A program made the translations under genes and the position numbers. Below are positions 42,313 through 53,353 of a stretch of 64,000 nucleotides of DNA, piece after piece. Under the pieces are notes generated by a model, which was given only the letters and a program-made list of their open reading frames with translations, did no database searches and had not been told where the DNA came from. Each line of letters begins with the position of its first letter. The first letter of the stretch is position 1. The DNA is from Flaveria trinervia (Eukaryota; Streptophyta; Magnoliopsida; Asterales; Asteraceae), in NCBI GenBank assembly GCA_025506515.1, contig CM046442.1:61885340-61949339 (forward strand), written 5' to 3'.

Positions 42313-43932
42313 CTAAATGCAAGGAACTACCCCTAGATCGGTAATGAATTTGTTTAACCATGCAACTTCCTGAGCTGCTAATGAAGCGGTGATGTATTCT
42401 GACTCTGTAGTTGATAATGCCACCACATCTTTCTTAGAGCTCTTCCAAGAGATTGCTCCTCCATTCAAGATGAAAATGTACCCCGATCGTGATCGTGAAT
42501 CATCCCGATTAGTTTGGAAACTCGCATTCGTGTAACCCTTTACTACGGCTTCCTCCTCACCAGATCCATAGATTAGGAACATATATTTGGTCCTCCTTAG
42601 GTACTTAAGTATGTTCTTAACAGCCATCCAATGACTGTTTCCAGGATTTTGTTGGTATTGGCTTGTCATGCTCAAAGCGCATGACACGTCTGGCCTAGTG
42701 CATATCATTGCATACATGATGGATCCTATAGCAGACGCATACGGATTCCCTTCATTTTGTCTTGCTCATCCTTTGAGCTTGGACATTGAGTCTTACTCAA
42801 TATCGTTCCTCTTTGAATAGGTACGGTACCTTTCTTTGAGTTTTCCATCTTGAACCTTTTCAAGATCTTATCAATGTATGCACTTTGATTTAAACCTATC
42901 AACCACTTTGATCTATCCCTATAGATCTTTATTCCCAAAATATTGGTGGCTTCACCAAGATCCTTAATGGAGAAATAGCTTCTAAGCCAGGCTTTTACAC
43001 CCTCCAAGGTTGGAATGTCATTTCCAAATAGTAAAATGTCATCGACATACAATACTAGGAAAGTGATGATGCTCCCACTAGCTTTCTTATATACACATGC
43101 TTCATCAAAGTTTTTGATGAACCCAAATTAGATTATCTCTTCATCAAAATGGTGATTCCAACTTCTTGATGCTTGCTTCAATCCATAGATTGATTTCTTT
43201 AACTTGCATACTTTGTTAGGATGTTTTGGATCAACAAAACCTTCAAGCTGAACCATATAGACATCTTCCTCAAGATATCCATTTAGAAAAGCGGTTTTGA
43301 CATCCATTTGCCAAATCTCATAATCATAAAGAGCAGCTATGGCAAATAATATCCTAATAGACTTTAGCATTGCAACCGGTAAGAAGGTCTCATCATAATC
43401 AACCCCTTGAGTTTGAGTGAAACCTTTTGCTATAAGTCTACTTTATAAGTATCCAACTTTCCATGCATATCAGTTTACTTCTTGAAAACCCACTTACTTC
43501 CAACTATCTTAGAGTGAAGAGGTGGTTCAACCAAGTCCCATACTTGGTTGTCATACATGGATTGCATCTCAACGTTCATGGCTTCAAGCCATTTGTTACA
43601 ATCCAAATTGGACATTGCATCATGATAGGTGGTTGGTTCATCGGAATCTACCACATAGCATCCAAATATGCGAACGTTTTGTGTATATTGATCAACCATT
43701 TGATCATTCTTAACATCCTCATGTTGAGTGCTAATGTCAACCAAATATGCATCGGTTTGTGGTTCTTGATCCTCCTCAAGATCCGCAGTTCTACTGCTAG
43801 TTCCTTCCGTAAGGAACTTAGCTTCTAAGAACTCAGCCTTCTTGGCAACAAACTCCTTTTGTTCCGATGCATCATAGAAATAATATCCCATAGAATCTCT
43901 ATGATATCCAATGAAGATACACTTGGTGGAAC
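42313..43932 (-). pseudogene. RT and RNase H of copia E
   Basis: RT starts in 43891-43475 (NKWLEAMNVEMQSMYDNQVW, then SKIVGSKWVFKK), goes on in 43370-43128 (YDYEIWQMDVKTAFLNG, GLKQASRSWNHHFDE) and 43052-42726 with the catalytic Y-V-D-D at 43038-43049. RNase H is open from 42717 to 42313: GYTNASFQTNRDD, SGYIFILNGGAISWKSSKKD and STTESEYITASLAAQEVAW. Frame breaks near 43470, 43100 and 42725. Catalytic residues are mostly preserved, the RNase H first motif reading T-N-A-S instead of T-D-A-S. Confidence 0.87.
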
Positions 43933-44671
43933 TGTTAGGGATCGTGTACTAGACGATGTACTAACGGAATAACGTGTATACCGAACCAAATAGTGTAGAA
44001 TCCTATTTGATTGGCGATCCAATCAGTGAGAACGCATGTAGAAACAATTATGTTTTGAATCTAACGTTATGAATCGATTAGGAATTGACCTACAGCGATC
44101 TATGAACTTGGAGTATGATCTTAGAGGTCTCTGGACGGCTAGGGTACGTCTGGAGTCAAAGTGTGTATAATGCTTACGTTTTTTCACGAATTAGGTGGAA
44201 TTTATAGGTTAGGGTTACTCATTCATGCAACTGAACCATTTGCATGGTTCATTCGTGCAATTGAGCTATGCGGTTGATCCATTCGCACGACTGAGTGTTC
44301 AGTCGTGCAACTGAGTCAGTCGCATGAAGTTGTTCAGGCGTATGGAATATTTAGGCACATGGACACTCAGTCGCATGGCCATTCGGACGCATGGCCACTG
44401 TTGGGATGCATGGTTTAGTCGGACGCATGAGAACTTCACTTAACCAAGTTTGAATGTATTCATTATTATAACATTACGCATTATCAATTCAAACAATCAC
44501 AAACCTATATAATCTAGTCAATATGTGTTACACTACTCATTAATGAAATATGAAACATTATAAATCACAACCAAACATTCTCATTTCATTAAATACCCAA
44601 GCATTACATAAGCGTAAGACATTCAAGACATATTACATTAAGATCCAAATCTAGGTACATATGTATCAACA
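43933..44671 (-). repeat. 3' LTR of copia I
   Basis: 739 bp; minus strand TGTTGATACATATG to ACGATCCCTAACA. At 44215-44440 it carries words such as CATTCGCACGACTG, CAGTCGTGCAACTG, CAGTCGCATG and CATTCGGACGCATGG. These are the same words as in the gypsy A LTR. A polypurine tract (CCAAAGGGGAGTT, 44672-44684 on the minus strand) adjoins it. Confidence 0.85.
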
Positions 44672-44696
44672 AACTCCCCTTTGGACCTAGATCTAT

Positions 44697-47600
44697 CTAT
44701 TGTCTTACCTTCTTCATAACCTCCTCATACTTCTTGTACTTTTCCTCTCTTGTGACTCCTACATGTATTTCAAATGCAAAACAGAGTCGTATCACATTTT
44801 CGAATTGGAGGGCTTGTACAATATCATGTGTGTCATAGAACAGTGGCCACTTGTATAGAGTGTAGACGTCGTCAACTGACAAGTTGGTAAGCCACATCAG
44901 GTCGAATACCCTGATAGTATCCATTCTGCCCTTGTTCTTCAGAACTATGACAACTTCCCCTGTTCTCTAATCATAGTACCACCATTTGAAGTGAGGAGTG
45001 AAGTCTTGTGGCATCTCCCGTAGAGGGATCTTTGACATTGTTCATGAAGGACTCCACTTCAGCACTATCTTTGGCTTTCTAGTTATGGATCAACTTCAGA
45101 ATGTCTGATATACCTCGTAGGTTGTTGAGGTTTGAAGTTGACCCACTTGGTGTGGTACTCTTTCTTCAAAGCAGCCTCAAACCAGCCTGACATCTTTCTT
45201 GGGTCAACATATAACAGCTTTAGTTTAGCCAGCTGGTTGAGCTCAAAACCAGGTAGAGACTTTAGATCATGCGGGAATCTATAGTACTCAATACCTTTCT
45301 CTCTTTTCACCGTGTATACATTAAGATCATGAAAATGTGCCCACATGATAATCTTGCCTGACACCTTGTGATGTTTCTTCACATTGTAGAGCTTGGTGTA
45401 GACATTCTGTTTAGGAGTAGCGCGTTGGGCTCGGATCTCCTCAAAACAAGCAGCCCATTCAGCCTTTCTGATATCAACATCAGTGTTTGAGGCTTGGGCT
45501 TGTTCTTCAACCTTCTCGACTCTTGCTCCATCTTATCTAATATCTCAAATGTATCACCATCCAGGGAGTCACCCAAATTGGGGACCGCATTTCCCTATTT
45601 GCCAGCGTACTCGGGATAGTACTCTGCAGTGATGTCCACGATCTCTATCTCATCAATGTCGTTCAGCTCTTCGTCACTGGTTTCTACAAAAGTTGGAGCG
45701 TCCTTGACAATCTCATCGGGATTGAGCTTGAACATTTCTGCAATTTGCTCGTCAGTGAAATTGTGAATGATCTCTCCTTCTTCAGGAGTGTACATCACCG
45801 ATCTCCTAACAATACCCTGCAGATCAAGAATCATTGTGAGCTGACTCTTGATCTATTGGAGGGGAGCAACATCATGTTCATCCCTCTAAAAGTTTGGATC
45901 TGCTTGATTTATACATGTAACACAACAATCATTAGTTAATAATCAAGACAGAAATACCACAATTAAATATATAAACATTCATTAAAATAGTGAGATACAA
46001 GATTCGAATACATATTATTTGAATACAGTAAATAACTAAATATTACTCTTATCCTGTATCCTCTGCTCTTCTGCTACCGGGGCGGATGTGGAGGCACCCT
46101 GATCTTGAGTCCTTTTGGTCCTCCGTTCACTCGCAGATGTGGCACCTACAGCAGAAGAATCATCTTCATCATCATCAACATCTGCATCACTATCACCCTC
46201 GTGATCATCACCATCATCATCATCATCATCATCACTCTTATCATTATCATCATCATCGTCTCCGTCTCCTTCTCCGATCTTCAAGGGCTCTTCTTTGGAT
46301 CCTTTGAGCTTTAGCAAGATAGTGTTGTTTGCTGCTTCCAGCTCCTCAATATTCTTGGCATGTTGCTCCTGGAGCTGAGACATCTGCCAAGCCTGCTGAT
46401 CAACCAATCGAGCCTGCTGAGAAATCTGCTGAGATTGTGCAGTAGTAAGATCTACTAACTGACGAATTTGTACAGTTTTCTCATCATCGGCCGCTAACAG
46501 ACGCATCACCATACGGTTCAGCGCTGATAGTTGTTCCTCTACCCCAAAGGGGGGTAGAGGTGATCCAGATGTATATGGAGAGGAGGATGATGGTGCAACT
46601 GGATGGCTAGCGGTGGTGGTGGTGGCAGTGGTGAAGATTGGGGGTAATATAGATAAAGGTGGTGGTGGTGTGGGTGTGGTAGTAGTGGTGGTGGGGGTGA
46701 AGATTGTGGGTAATATAGATGAAAGTGGTGGTGGAATAGGTGTGGTATATGTGGTGTCAGATGGGATGGTGGTAGTGGTGGTAGAAGTGGTGGTAAGTGG
46801 AGTAGTGGTAGTTATGAAGGTCAGTCTTCTCTTCTTCTTCTTCAAGCCGTGGGGCTGAGCCATCCTTTTCTTCCTCGATCCTTTCGAGGAGGATGCTCCC
46901 CCTGGAACACAGCTTGGCTGATCGGGAGCAAATGTGGGATCCGTGTCAGTCTCCCCAGATTCACCAGGGCGTCCACCAACCTCCCGAATACCTCGGTCGG
47001 TGGCAACTACCCGGCTCCCCATAGTGCGGGTTAGGGGCTCCTCATCAGTATCCTCCTCCTCATCAGGTATGAAGTCCTGATGGAATCCTGCAGCCTCCGC
47101 TTAATCATGGGTAGATGCCGAAGATGCTATATCGGTAGTGGGGGCCCTTGGTTGAGTGGGCCCTGCATCTCCACCATCACCGCTGTCGTCGTCGTCGGAG
47201 TCATCCTCCGAGAGCTGTAACTGCTCAACCTATGAATCACTGTCTATGTGATGCCACTTATGCCTCCCCGGCGCCACGTAGTCAACCTTGGCCAGATGGC
47301 CTATAAGTCTCTTTACCGGGGGCTTGACCTGCTTTCCCAGGTAAACCCTCATACGACCCAGTGTCGTATTTCCCAGGTAAACCCTCATACGACCCAGTGT
47401 CGTATCATCCATAATCTCTAAAGCCACAGCGTCGTGGCTCTCCTTTGGCAGCGAAGGTAGCTTCTCGTCAAAAATCATCTGTAAGAGCCTAGGGTACATG
47501 CAGAAGCCCTCTTTGCCCTTAGCCTCCAAGTTCTCTATGAGGTAAGATAAGATCATGCTCGAAAAGCTGAAGGGGTGGTTCACCACCAGTGCCACGTACG

Positions 47601-48078
47601 CATTTTGTATCTGGTCTGAGAGGTCGTCAAACCCACCCCTTGGTGAAGCTATGCACTTCAGGATGACGTGTGCCAAGTACTTATACTGGGGGCACAGGTT
47701 GCTCTTGTTGAGCACACCTGCATTTAAGTCCCCAGCATACTTGATCCTCATGAAACACCCTCTCACCGTCAGAGGATGTAGTCTGGTGGGGTGATCTGTA
47801 TCATTTCCCAACCCAAGTACACACTGAATGTCTTCAGCGGTGATCTCAATATCCAATCCAAAGATAGAGCTCCTGATGCGATACGGCTCATGTGAACGGT
47901 CAACAGATGCATTCTCCTAGAAGCCATGTTGTATAGACCTGTAAGGGGTGCATGGTGTCTAGATAGCCCGGCGCTTATGGAAAGCGATGATCCCTGCAAA
48001 CTCGGCCCCATTCCGAGTCGTGTGGTCTAAGTGAGCGCATATATTGTGCTTGGGGTTGATAGAACATCTATCAGCCAT
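44697..48078 (-). pseudogene. 3' ORF of copia I (env-like position), unknown function
   Basis: 3.4 kb, start chosen at 48078 (MADRCSINPKHNICAHL). The N-terminal part has two TAG codons at probable Trp positions and then reads openly in 47856-47230 (DIEITAEDIQCVLGLGN, GFCMYPRLLQMIFDEKLP). A tandem 36-bp duplication (47335-47406) repeats TTLGRMRVYLG. The middle (47022-46036, 328 codons) has a basic KKKKRR patch, a Thr/Pro-rich stretch of about 90 residues, a Gln-rich probable coiled coil and an Asp-rich tract. The C-terminal part (45834-45083, 44924-44697) has GKIIMWAHFHDLNVYTVKRE. No membrane segment or signal peptide is obvious. Several frame breaks. Confidence 0.75.
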
Positions 48079-48159
48079 CGATCTGCAACACAAGACACAT
48101 AGACATTAGTTAGCCACACGAGACAAATCAATCTTAATTAACTTGGTTGAATTCATCCT

Positions 48160-49060
48160 GGTTCATTCAAGCGATTGAACCATGCGATTGTGTTCAGTCG
48201 GTCGACTAGTCATGCGACTGATTTAGTTAGGTGACTGAGTATGCGATTGAGTTCAATCAGGTGACTGAGCCTGCGATTGGTTCAGTCAGCCGACAGAACT
48301 CATTCGTATGATCCATTCGACCGATTGAGCCATTAGACTAGCTCAATCGTGCGATTGGAGTTCATCCTGGCGTCTAGTCGCCTGACCTACTATATGATTG
48401 ACTAAGATTCAAAATTTTAAACAATTCTTGAGATTAAACGTTGTGTAATGGTTCTTTAGACTCGCAATCACATAACTAATAACCTAAAACCTTCAATTTT
48501 AACAATTTACTTGATTGAAGTAGGTTATTAGTCCATTAAAGTTTTGGTTCTTGTTTGGGTCGTGAATCACACATAAGGGCACCATTTCTCCTGATTTCGA
48601 TGAGATTTCAACTCATGGTACATGTATAATCGCAAGCAAACGCCAGAATCTCAATAGAGGTGTAAAATCATGGTCTAATGAAATTTTGACAGGGTAACGG
48701 TAGGCTATGCGATATGAGGGTGATTAGGGGGTGATGAGTCGAATACGATCGACTGTGCCCTATTTATACTGAATCTGAGTTCAATCGGCCAACTGGACCC
48801 ATTCGCTCTGTTCATTCGGGCGAATGGACCTCAGTCGTGCGATTGGCTCAGTCGATCACATTCAGTCGGCCGACTGGAGTTCAGTCGGGCGACTGACTCA
48901 TTCGCCCACTCTCATTCGGTCGAATGGGTCATTGTGATAAGCCATTCAGGTGAATGGTTCATACCTATGTCCGTTTGGCTGTTTAGTGTATGAGTATGGT
49001 CCATTCGTATGATTGGTCCATACTCATGGTCCATTCGTGCGAATGGGTCATACTCATGAA
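48160..49060 (-). repeat. Palindromic word array before copia I 3' ORF
   Basis: Dense symmetrical words in two blocks (48160-48410 and 48770-49060). Perfect or near-perfect palindromes include CAGTCGGCCGACTG (48863-48876), CATTCGGGCGAATG (48813-48826) and CATTCGGTCGAATG (48913-48926). Many half-words (TCAGTCGTGCGATTGG, CATTCGTGCGAATGG) lie between. These fit the CGG-CCG symmetrical boxes I recall for Sireviruses, in LTRs and just 5' of the envelope ORF. Confidence 0.88.
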
Positions 49061-49124
49061 ATTTGACTTTATGAGCATTCTACTACTTCTCCTTTTAACT
49101 TTTGAATAAATGTTATGAGCATTT

Positions 49125-49258
49125 GATCATCTCAGACATGATCATTTTATCTAGAAAATCCTGTGATCACCTCAGACGTGATCCTTTTAGAACATTTTGT
49201 CACCTCAGACGTGACCCATTTTTATTTGAAAGCACGTGTGGTCACCTCAGACGTGACC
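49125..49258 (-). repeat. Four hairpins around CTCAGAC in copia I
   Basis: Four units with invariant core CTCAGAC and complementary arms that differ between units: GATCAT/ATGATC (49125-49143), GATCAC/GTGATC (49165-49183), GTCAC/GTGAC (49199-49215) and GGTCAC/GTGACC (49240-49258). Arms change in compensating pairs. Confidence 0.9.
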
Positions 49259-49270
49259 GTTTAGATGATA

Positions 49271-50660
49271 AGGTTCCCTATCAACTTCCATGACATAGTC
49301 CGATATTGAACAAACTGAATCTGACAAACTTTATATAGAAATAAAAGAAATAAAACTGAAACTTAAAACTAAGACTTGTTTTTGTGTTTTGTGAGGGTTA
49401 AATCCTAGATGTAAATCTAAGAACTTATTTATCTGAAAAGGCAGCTTCAATTCATTTAAAACATACATGGACCAATTCAATTTGGAATCATACAAGATAT
49501 TCAAATCGTTCGGGACAAGTTATCTAAAACCTTTGATGCTCTATTCTTGTTTTGCATCTAGAGTCATTTAGCAAATTTAGAAAATCATACTAGTACTATT
49601 AGGTGCCCACACTGATTTGAACTTTCAAGAATTGTAGCCACAATGATTGTCAGTATAATTGTCCTCTTAAATCCATACATAGACTTTCAACATAGATTGG
49701 TGATGGTTTAAGGTTTGTTCATTTCAACAAGCATTTGTGGATCCCACACTTATATGGTAATCAACATTCCTCAGGAGATTTTTGAGCGGTCTAAGGGTAG
49801 TATTCAAGAAGAAACTATTCATAAAACTTTCAAAGAGAAGCCAAGCCTTAGGTCAGTGCCACTGCATAGCAGAGAGGCGGCAAACAGCAATGAATTCTAG
49901 AATATATAGGTTATGCTTATCCTCAGGTCAGTGCCACCGCACAGCAGAGAGGCACATAACCTATCTTCTTGTCTGAGCAATTTCATTCTTTTTGCACAGA
50001 TCTCACCAACAACATAGGTTATCAATTTGATTGTACTTGCATTTTTTATGTGCTTTTTCTCAGCTTTGGTCTTACACACACATTCGTGGCGTTTATTTTG
50101 CTCGTCACCCCTTATTGGAATCTTGTTGATTGTGTTAACCAGGGATAAGGTGTTACCCATAGCTAGTCAAACATTTTAGTTTAATCTTATGATCACCAAA
50201 AAGGTCTAGTCATCTATTGTGTTGAATCTACCAACATATCATCTGTGGTCTAGCAACCTCTAGGTCTACTTTCTTTGTGTTACCTCAGTAGTAGTTAGTT
50301 TGTCTATCATATTTCCTTTTATTTTGCTCAGACTACACAGACTTATACTTGAGCTTTGCATCTTTTTCAATTTAATTTTTTAAATTCCCAAATGGTTTGC
50401 TCCTGTGTACTATCATATTCCAAAGATTGAATCGGTATCACACATACGATCTTATTTTTATTAGCTACATCTCCTTCTCCCTTGTTTTTTTATACTGTCT
50501 AAACCTATTCTCCCCCCTAAAATTTTAAAACTGTAATGGATTAGGGTTTTAGGATTTTAATAGGCAAAAAAATAAGACCAATTTTAATTAACCAACTTAA
50601 AATTAAGCAAATAAATTGAAAAATTGAAAAATAAAAGAAAATTTACACGACACATCGGAC
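49271..50660 (-). other. Copia I spacer between pol and word arrays
   Basis: AT-rich, no supported ORF. A 32-bp block (AGGTCAGTGCCAC ... AGCAGAGAGGC) occurs twice at 49848-49879 and 49921-49952, the copies differing by C/T changes. A PPT-like TTTTAGGGGGGAGAAT (minus strand) lies at 50507-50522, about 150 nt behind pol. Confidence 0.6.
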
Positions 50661-52138
50661 TACACATGGTCATCTTAAAGAATGACCTCACTTTTCTTTT
50701 TAACGCTGTTGACCTCTAACAGATATAGAAAACATGGTTTGTCAAAAGCCTTTGTATAGAGGTCAGCGCATTGAAAATCTGTGTTTGTTTTTACCACATC
50801 GATTAAGTTCTTTTCAAAGCAATCACGTATAAAGTGATATTTAATCCCGATGTGTTTGGTCTTTGGATGTTGGACCGGGTTTCTAGTGACTGTAATTACA
50901 GCTGAGTTATCAACAAAGATAGGAGTAGAAGAGAATTTCAAACCGTAATCCCGCAGTTGCTGTTGAATCCATATGATTTGTGAATAGCAACTTGCAGCAG
51001 TAATGTATTTGGCTTCACAGGTTGACAATGCAACCGAGGTCTGCTTCTTACACTGCTAGGTTACTAATCTTCTCCCAAAGAACTGACACCCTGCTGATGT
51101 AGACTTGTAGTTCATCTTGCAGGCTCCGTAATCCGAGTCGCTATACGCAGTAAGCACAAAGTCATCATCATGAGGATACCACAACCCAAGTGTGGTTGTA
51201 CCCTTCAGATAATGAAAAATCCTTTTGACCCCAATAAGATGATTCACCTTAGGTTTTGCCCGATATCGTGAACATAAACATGTAGCATACATGATATCAG
51301 GTCGTGAGGCAGTGAGATACATGAGAGATCCAATCATCCCTAGGTACATAGTGGCATCTACCAGATCACCATTCTCGTCGGGTGCTACATCATGGTTTGT
51401 AGCAAGAGGAGTTCCAGCTGTAGAAGCGTTCTCCATGTCAAACCGACTAAAAATATCACCTACATACTTGGTCTGATGTAGGAAAATCCCATTTGGTGTG
51501 TGATCCACCGATAACCCAAGAAAGAACTTCATCTCTCCCATTGCACTCATCTCAAATTACGCCTTCATTACTGCTTCAAACTCTTTACATAATTCTTCGT
51601 TCTTGGATCCAAAGATTATGTCATCAACATAGATTTCTACCAGCAGTAACTCCCCATCTTTTTCCTTGATAAACAATGTACAATCAATGACTCCCCTACG
51701 AAAACCATGTTTCACAAGATGTGTCGAGAGTTTCTCATACCAGGCCCTCAGAGCTTGATGAAGCCCGTATAGTGCCTTGTCGAGTTTGTAAACTCTGTCC
51801 CGATGATATGGATCCTCAAATCCCTCAGGTTGACTGACATACACCATCTCTCGAATCTCACCATGAAGGAACACACTCTTCACATCTAATTGATACACTT
51901 TGATCTTCATATAAGATGCATAGGCAAGGAAGATGCGGATTGCTTCCGTTCTTGCCATGGGTGCAAACACTTCATTGTAGTCAATGCCCTCAACTTGTCA
52001 AAATCCCTGAACAACAAGTCGAGCCTTGTTTCTGATGATCACTCCTTGATCATCTTTCTCGCATTTCAAGACCCATTTGGTGCCAATGACCTTAGCACCT
52101 TTAGGTCTATCCACTAGAGCCCATACACCCAACTTCTT
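50661..52138 (-). pseudogene. RT and RNase H of copia I, cut by copia F
   Basis: RT begins at the F junction with GVWALVDRPKGAKVIGTKWV (just below 52138), continues through VYQLDVKSVFLHGEI and the catalytic Y-V-D-D at 51620-51631, then FFLGLSVDHTPNGIFLHQ. RNase H has LTAYSDSDYGACK near 51150, an in-frame TAG at about 51055 where Trp is expected (RLVT-stop-QCKKQ), then TRNPVQHPKTKHIGIKYHF and an end near 50675. The Glu of the second RNase H motif has become Lys (STCEAKYIT rather than EAEY). Confidence 0.88.
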
Positions 52139-52249
52139 TGTTGGACCAAAAGAACCAATGAGCCGGATCAGAAAAACCTTTAAGTCCCACAGACGTCACA
52201 ACAACTACTGAAGACCACAACAGCTGAAGACAACAGCTGAAGACAATAG

Positions 52250-52545
52250 CTGATTACAAAGTCTGAAGACAAGTGCTGAAGACAAATTCTGAAGACAAGT
52301 GCTGAAGACAAGTGCTGAGACAAAGTCTGAAGACAAGTGCTGAAGACAAAGTCTGAAGACAAGTGCTGAAGACAAAGTCTGAAGACAAGTGCTGAAGACA
52401 AGTCTGAAGACAAGTGCTGAAGACAAAGTCTGAAGACAAGTGCTGAAGACAAAGTCTGAAGACAAGTGCTGAAGACAAAGTCTGAAGACACAAGTGCTGA
52501 AGACAAAGTCTGAAGACACAAGTGCTGAAGACCAAAGTATCAGAC
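52250..52545 (+). repeat. CTGAAGACAAGT tandem array in F LTR
   Basis: About 20 units alternating GCTGAAGACAAGT and CTGAAGACAAAGT with a combined period of 26-28 nt. The lower strand gives misleading long ORFs rich in CLQHLSSDFVF; these are artefacts of the repeat. Confidence 0.88.
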
Positions 52546-52896
52546 GTTGTCACAACAGCTGAAGAGGTCTTCTTCAGTAGTTGTGACGGTTTACCATTCA
52601 GTAGTTTTATGTTTTATCTGTTCAGTAGTTTGACACAACAGTTGAAGAATACTTCTTCAGTTGTTGTGCTCATCAGTAGTTTTATGTTTTTCAGTAGTTT
52701 TGTAAAACGACTGAAGAGCCTGTTCTTCAGTCGTTGTAGTTTCAGTAGTTTTTATCAGTAGTTTCATATTTTGTACTTAACACTCTGATATGTTCTCAGT
52801 AGTTGTGAACATTTCAGTAGTTTGTTAAGAGTTAGTTATTTTTGTAATAGATCTGCCAGTTGTCACTTTCCCGTGATAACAGCAGCGATTGCACTC

Positions 52897-52903
52897 TATA
52901 TAA
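52897..52903 (+). promoter_or_regulatory. TATA box of copia F LTR
   Basis: TATATAA within ACTCTATATAAGGAG, downstream of the word arrays and about 220 bp before the LTR end. The solo LTR of the same family keeps the box. Transcription would start about 25-35 nt further on. Confidence 0.7.
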
Positions 52904-53121
52904 GGAGTGTCAACCTATTGTAATAGGTAGAATGATTTGATCAGAAATATTCGATATCATAGAAACATTCCTTGTTACAGAAATATATTCTCTCGTTATA
53001 ACCGTATTTGTTCTTAATGCATACGAGTATCAAATTCTTGCTACAATTCGTCTAATTCTTGTTCTTATTCCGCTGCGTTACGCTCTAATACATCAAACTT
53101 GTGATCACTGATCCTGACAAA

Positions 53122-53134
53122 TGGTATCAGAGCC
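53122..53134 (+). other. Primer-binding site of copia F
   Basis: TGGTATCAGAGCC two bases after the LTR end; initiator methionine tRNA type. The leader 53135-53353 holds nothing else recognisable. Confidence 0.93.
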
Positions 53135-53353
53135 GGTTAATCATTGATCGATCTAATAATTGATCATTGAAACTGCTATTCAAGATCCAAGTTTGATTGA
53201 ATTAGCATTTTTTTTGCAAGAAACGGTTATAGAGATTGAATTTTCTGTGTTTCTGGTCATTCATCCTGAGATTTTCTCTTGGTTTTCATTGAGTCTGTTG
53301 TGGTCTATGTAAAAACATTTAAAAGCTTGAATTAAATTGTATTTGGACTGAAA

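Larger units (their letters stand above)
40359..43932 (-). mobile_element. Copia E, Tork/Angela-like, 3' part
   Basis: Minus-strand copia of a lineage other than B-D, F, H and I. Present are the 3' LTR, PPT, a 1-kb 3' non-coding stretch, and RNase H and RT. It is cut at 43933 by copia I and should resume right of the window. It lies in the 3' ORF of copia H; GGTTT at 40354-40358 would be its target duplication. The LTR/PPT junction and RNase H text are of the Tork/Angela type (from memory). Confidence 0.85.
43933..52138 (-). mobile_element. Copia I, Sirevirus-like, 3' part
   Basis: Minus-strand element with 3' LTR, PPT, long 3' ORF, word arrays, spacer and the RT-RNase H end of pol. It lies inside copia E (GGAAC at 43928-43932 would be its target duplication) and is itself cut in RT by copia F at 52139. 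The remaining pol, gag and 5' LTR should resume right of the window, beyond F. Confidence 0.87.
52139..53119 (+). repeat. 5' LTR of copia F
   Basis: 981 bp, TGTTGGACCAAAAGAACC to GATCACTGATCCTGACA. 52250-52545 is a tandem series of CTGAAGACAAGTG and CTGAAGACAAAGT. 52555-52830 has CAGTAGTTGTGAC, ACGACTGAAGAGC, CAACAGTTGAAG and similar words in both orientations. A TATA box follows. Confidence 0.94.

Noticed and set aside
44672..44684. Possible LTR border at other TG dinucleotides near copia I
   Set aside because: Only 43933/44671 gives both TG...CA ends and an adjoining purine tract.
46086..46314. His-rich and Ile-rich plus-strand ORFs
   Set aside because: Shadows of the ATC repeat that codes for poly-Asp in the copia I 3' ORF on the minus strand.
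48160..49060. Regular palindromic repeats resembling a CRISPR array
   Set aside because: Units are degenerate, spacers are not of constant length, there are no cas genes and the DNA is plant nuclear. They are retrotransposon repeat boxes.
52180..52553. Three overlapping minus-strand ORFs rich in CLQHLSSDFVF
   Set aside because: They are readings of the CTGAAGACAAGT tandem array in the F LTR in three frames; no start context or homologue.
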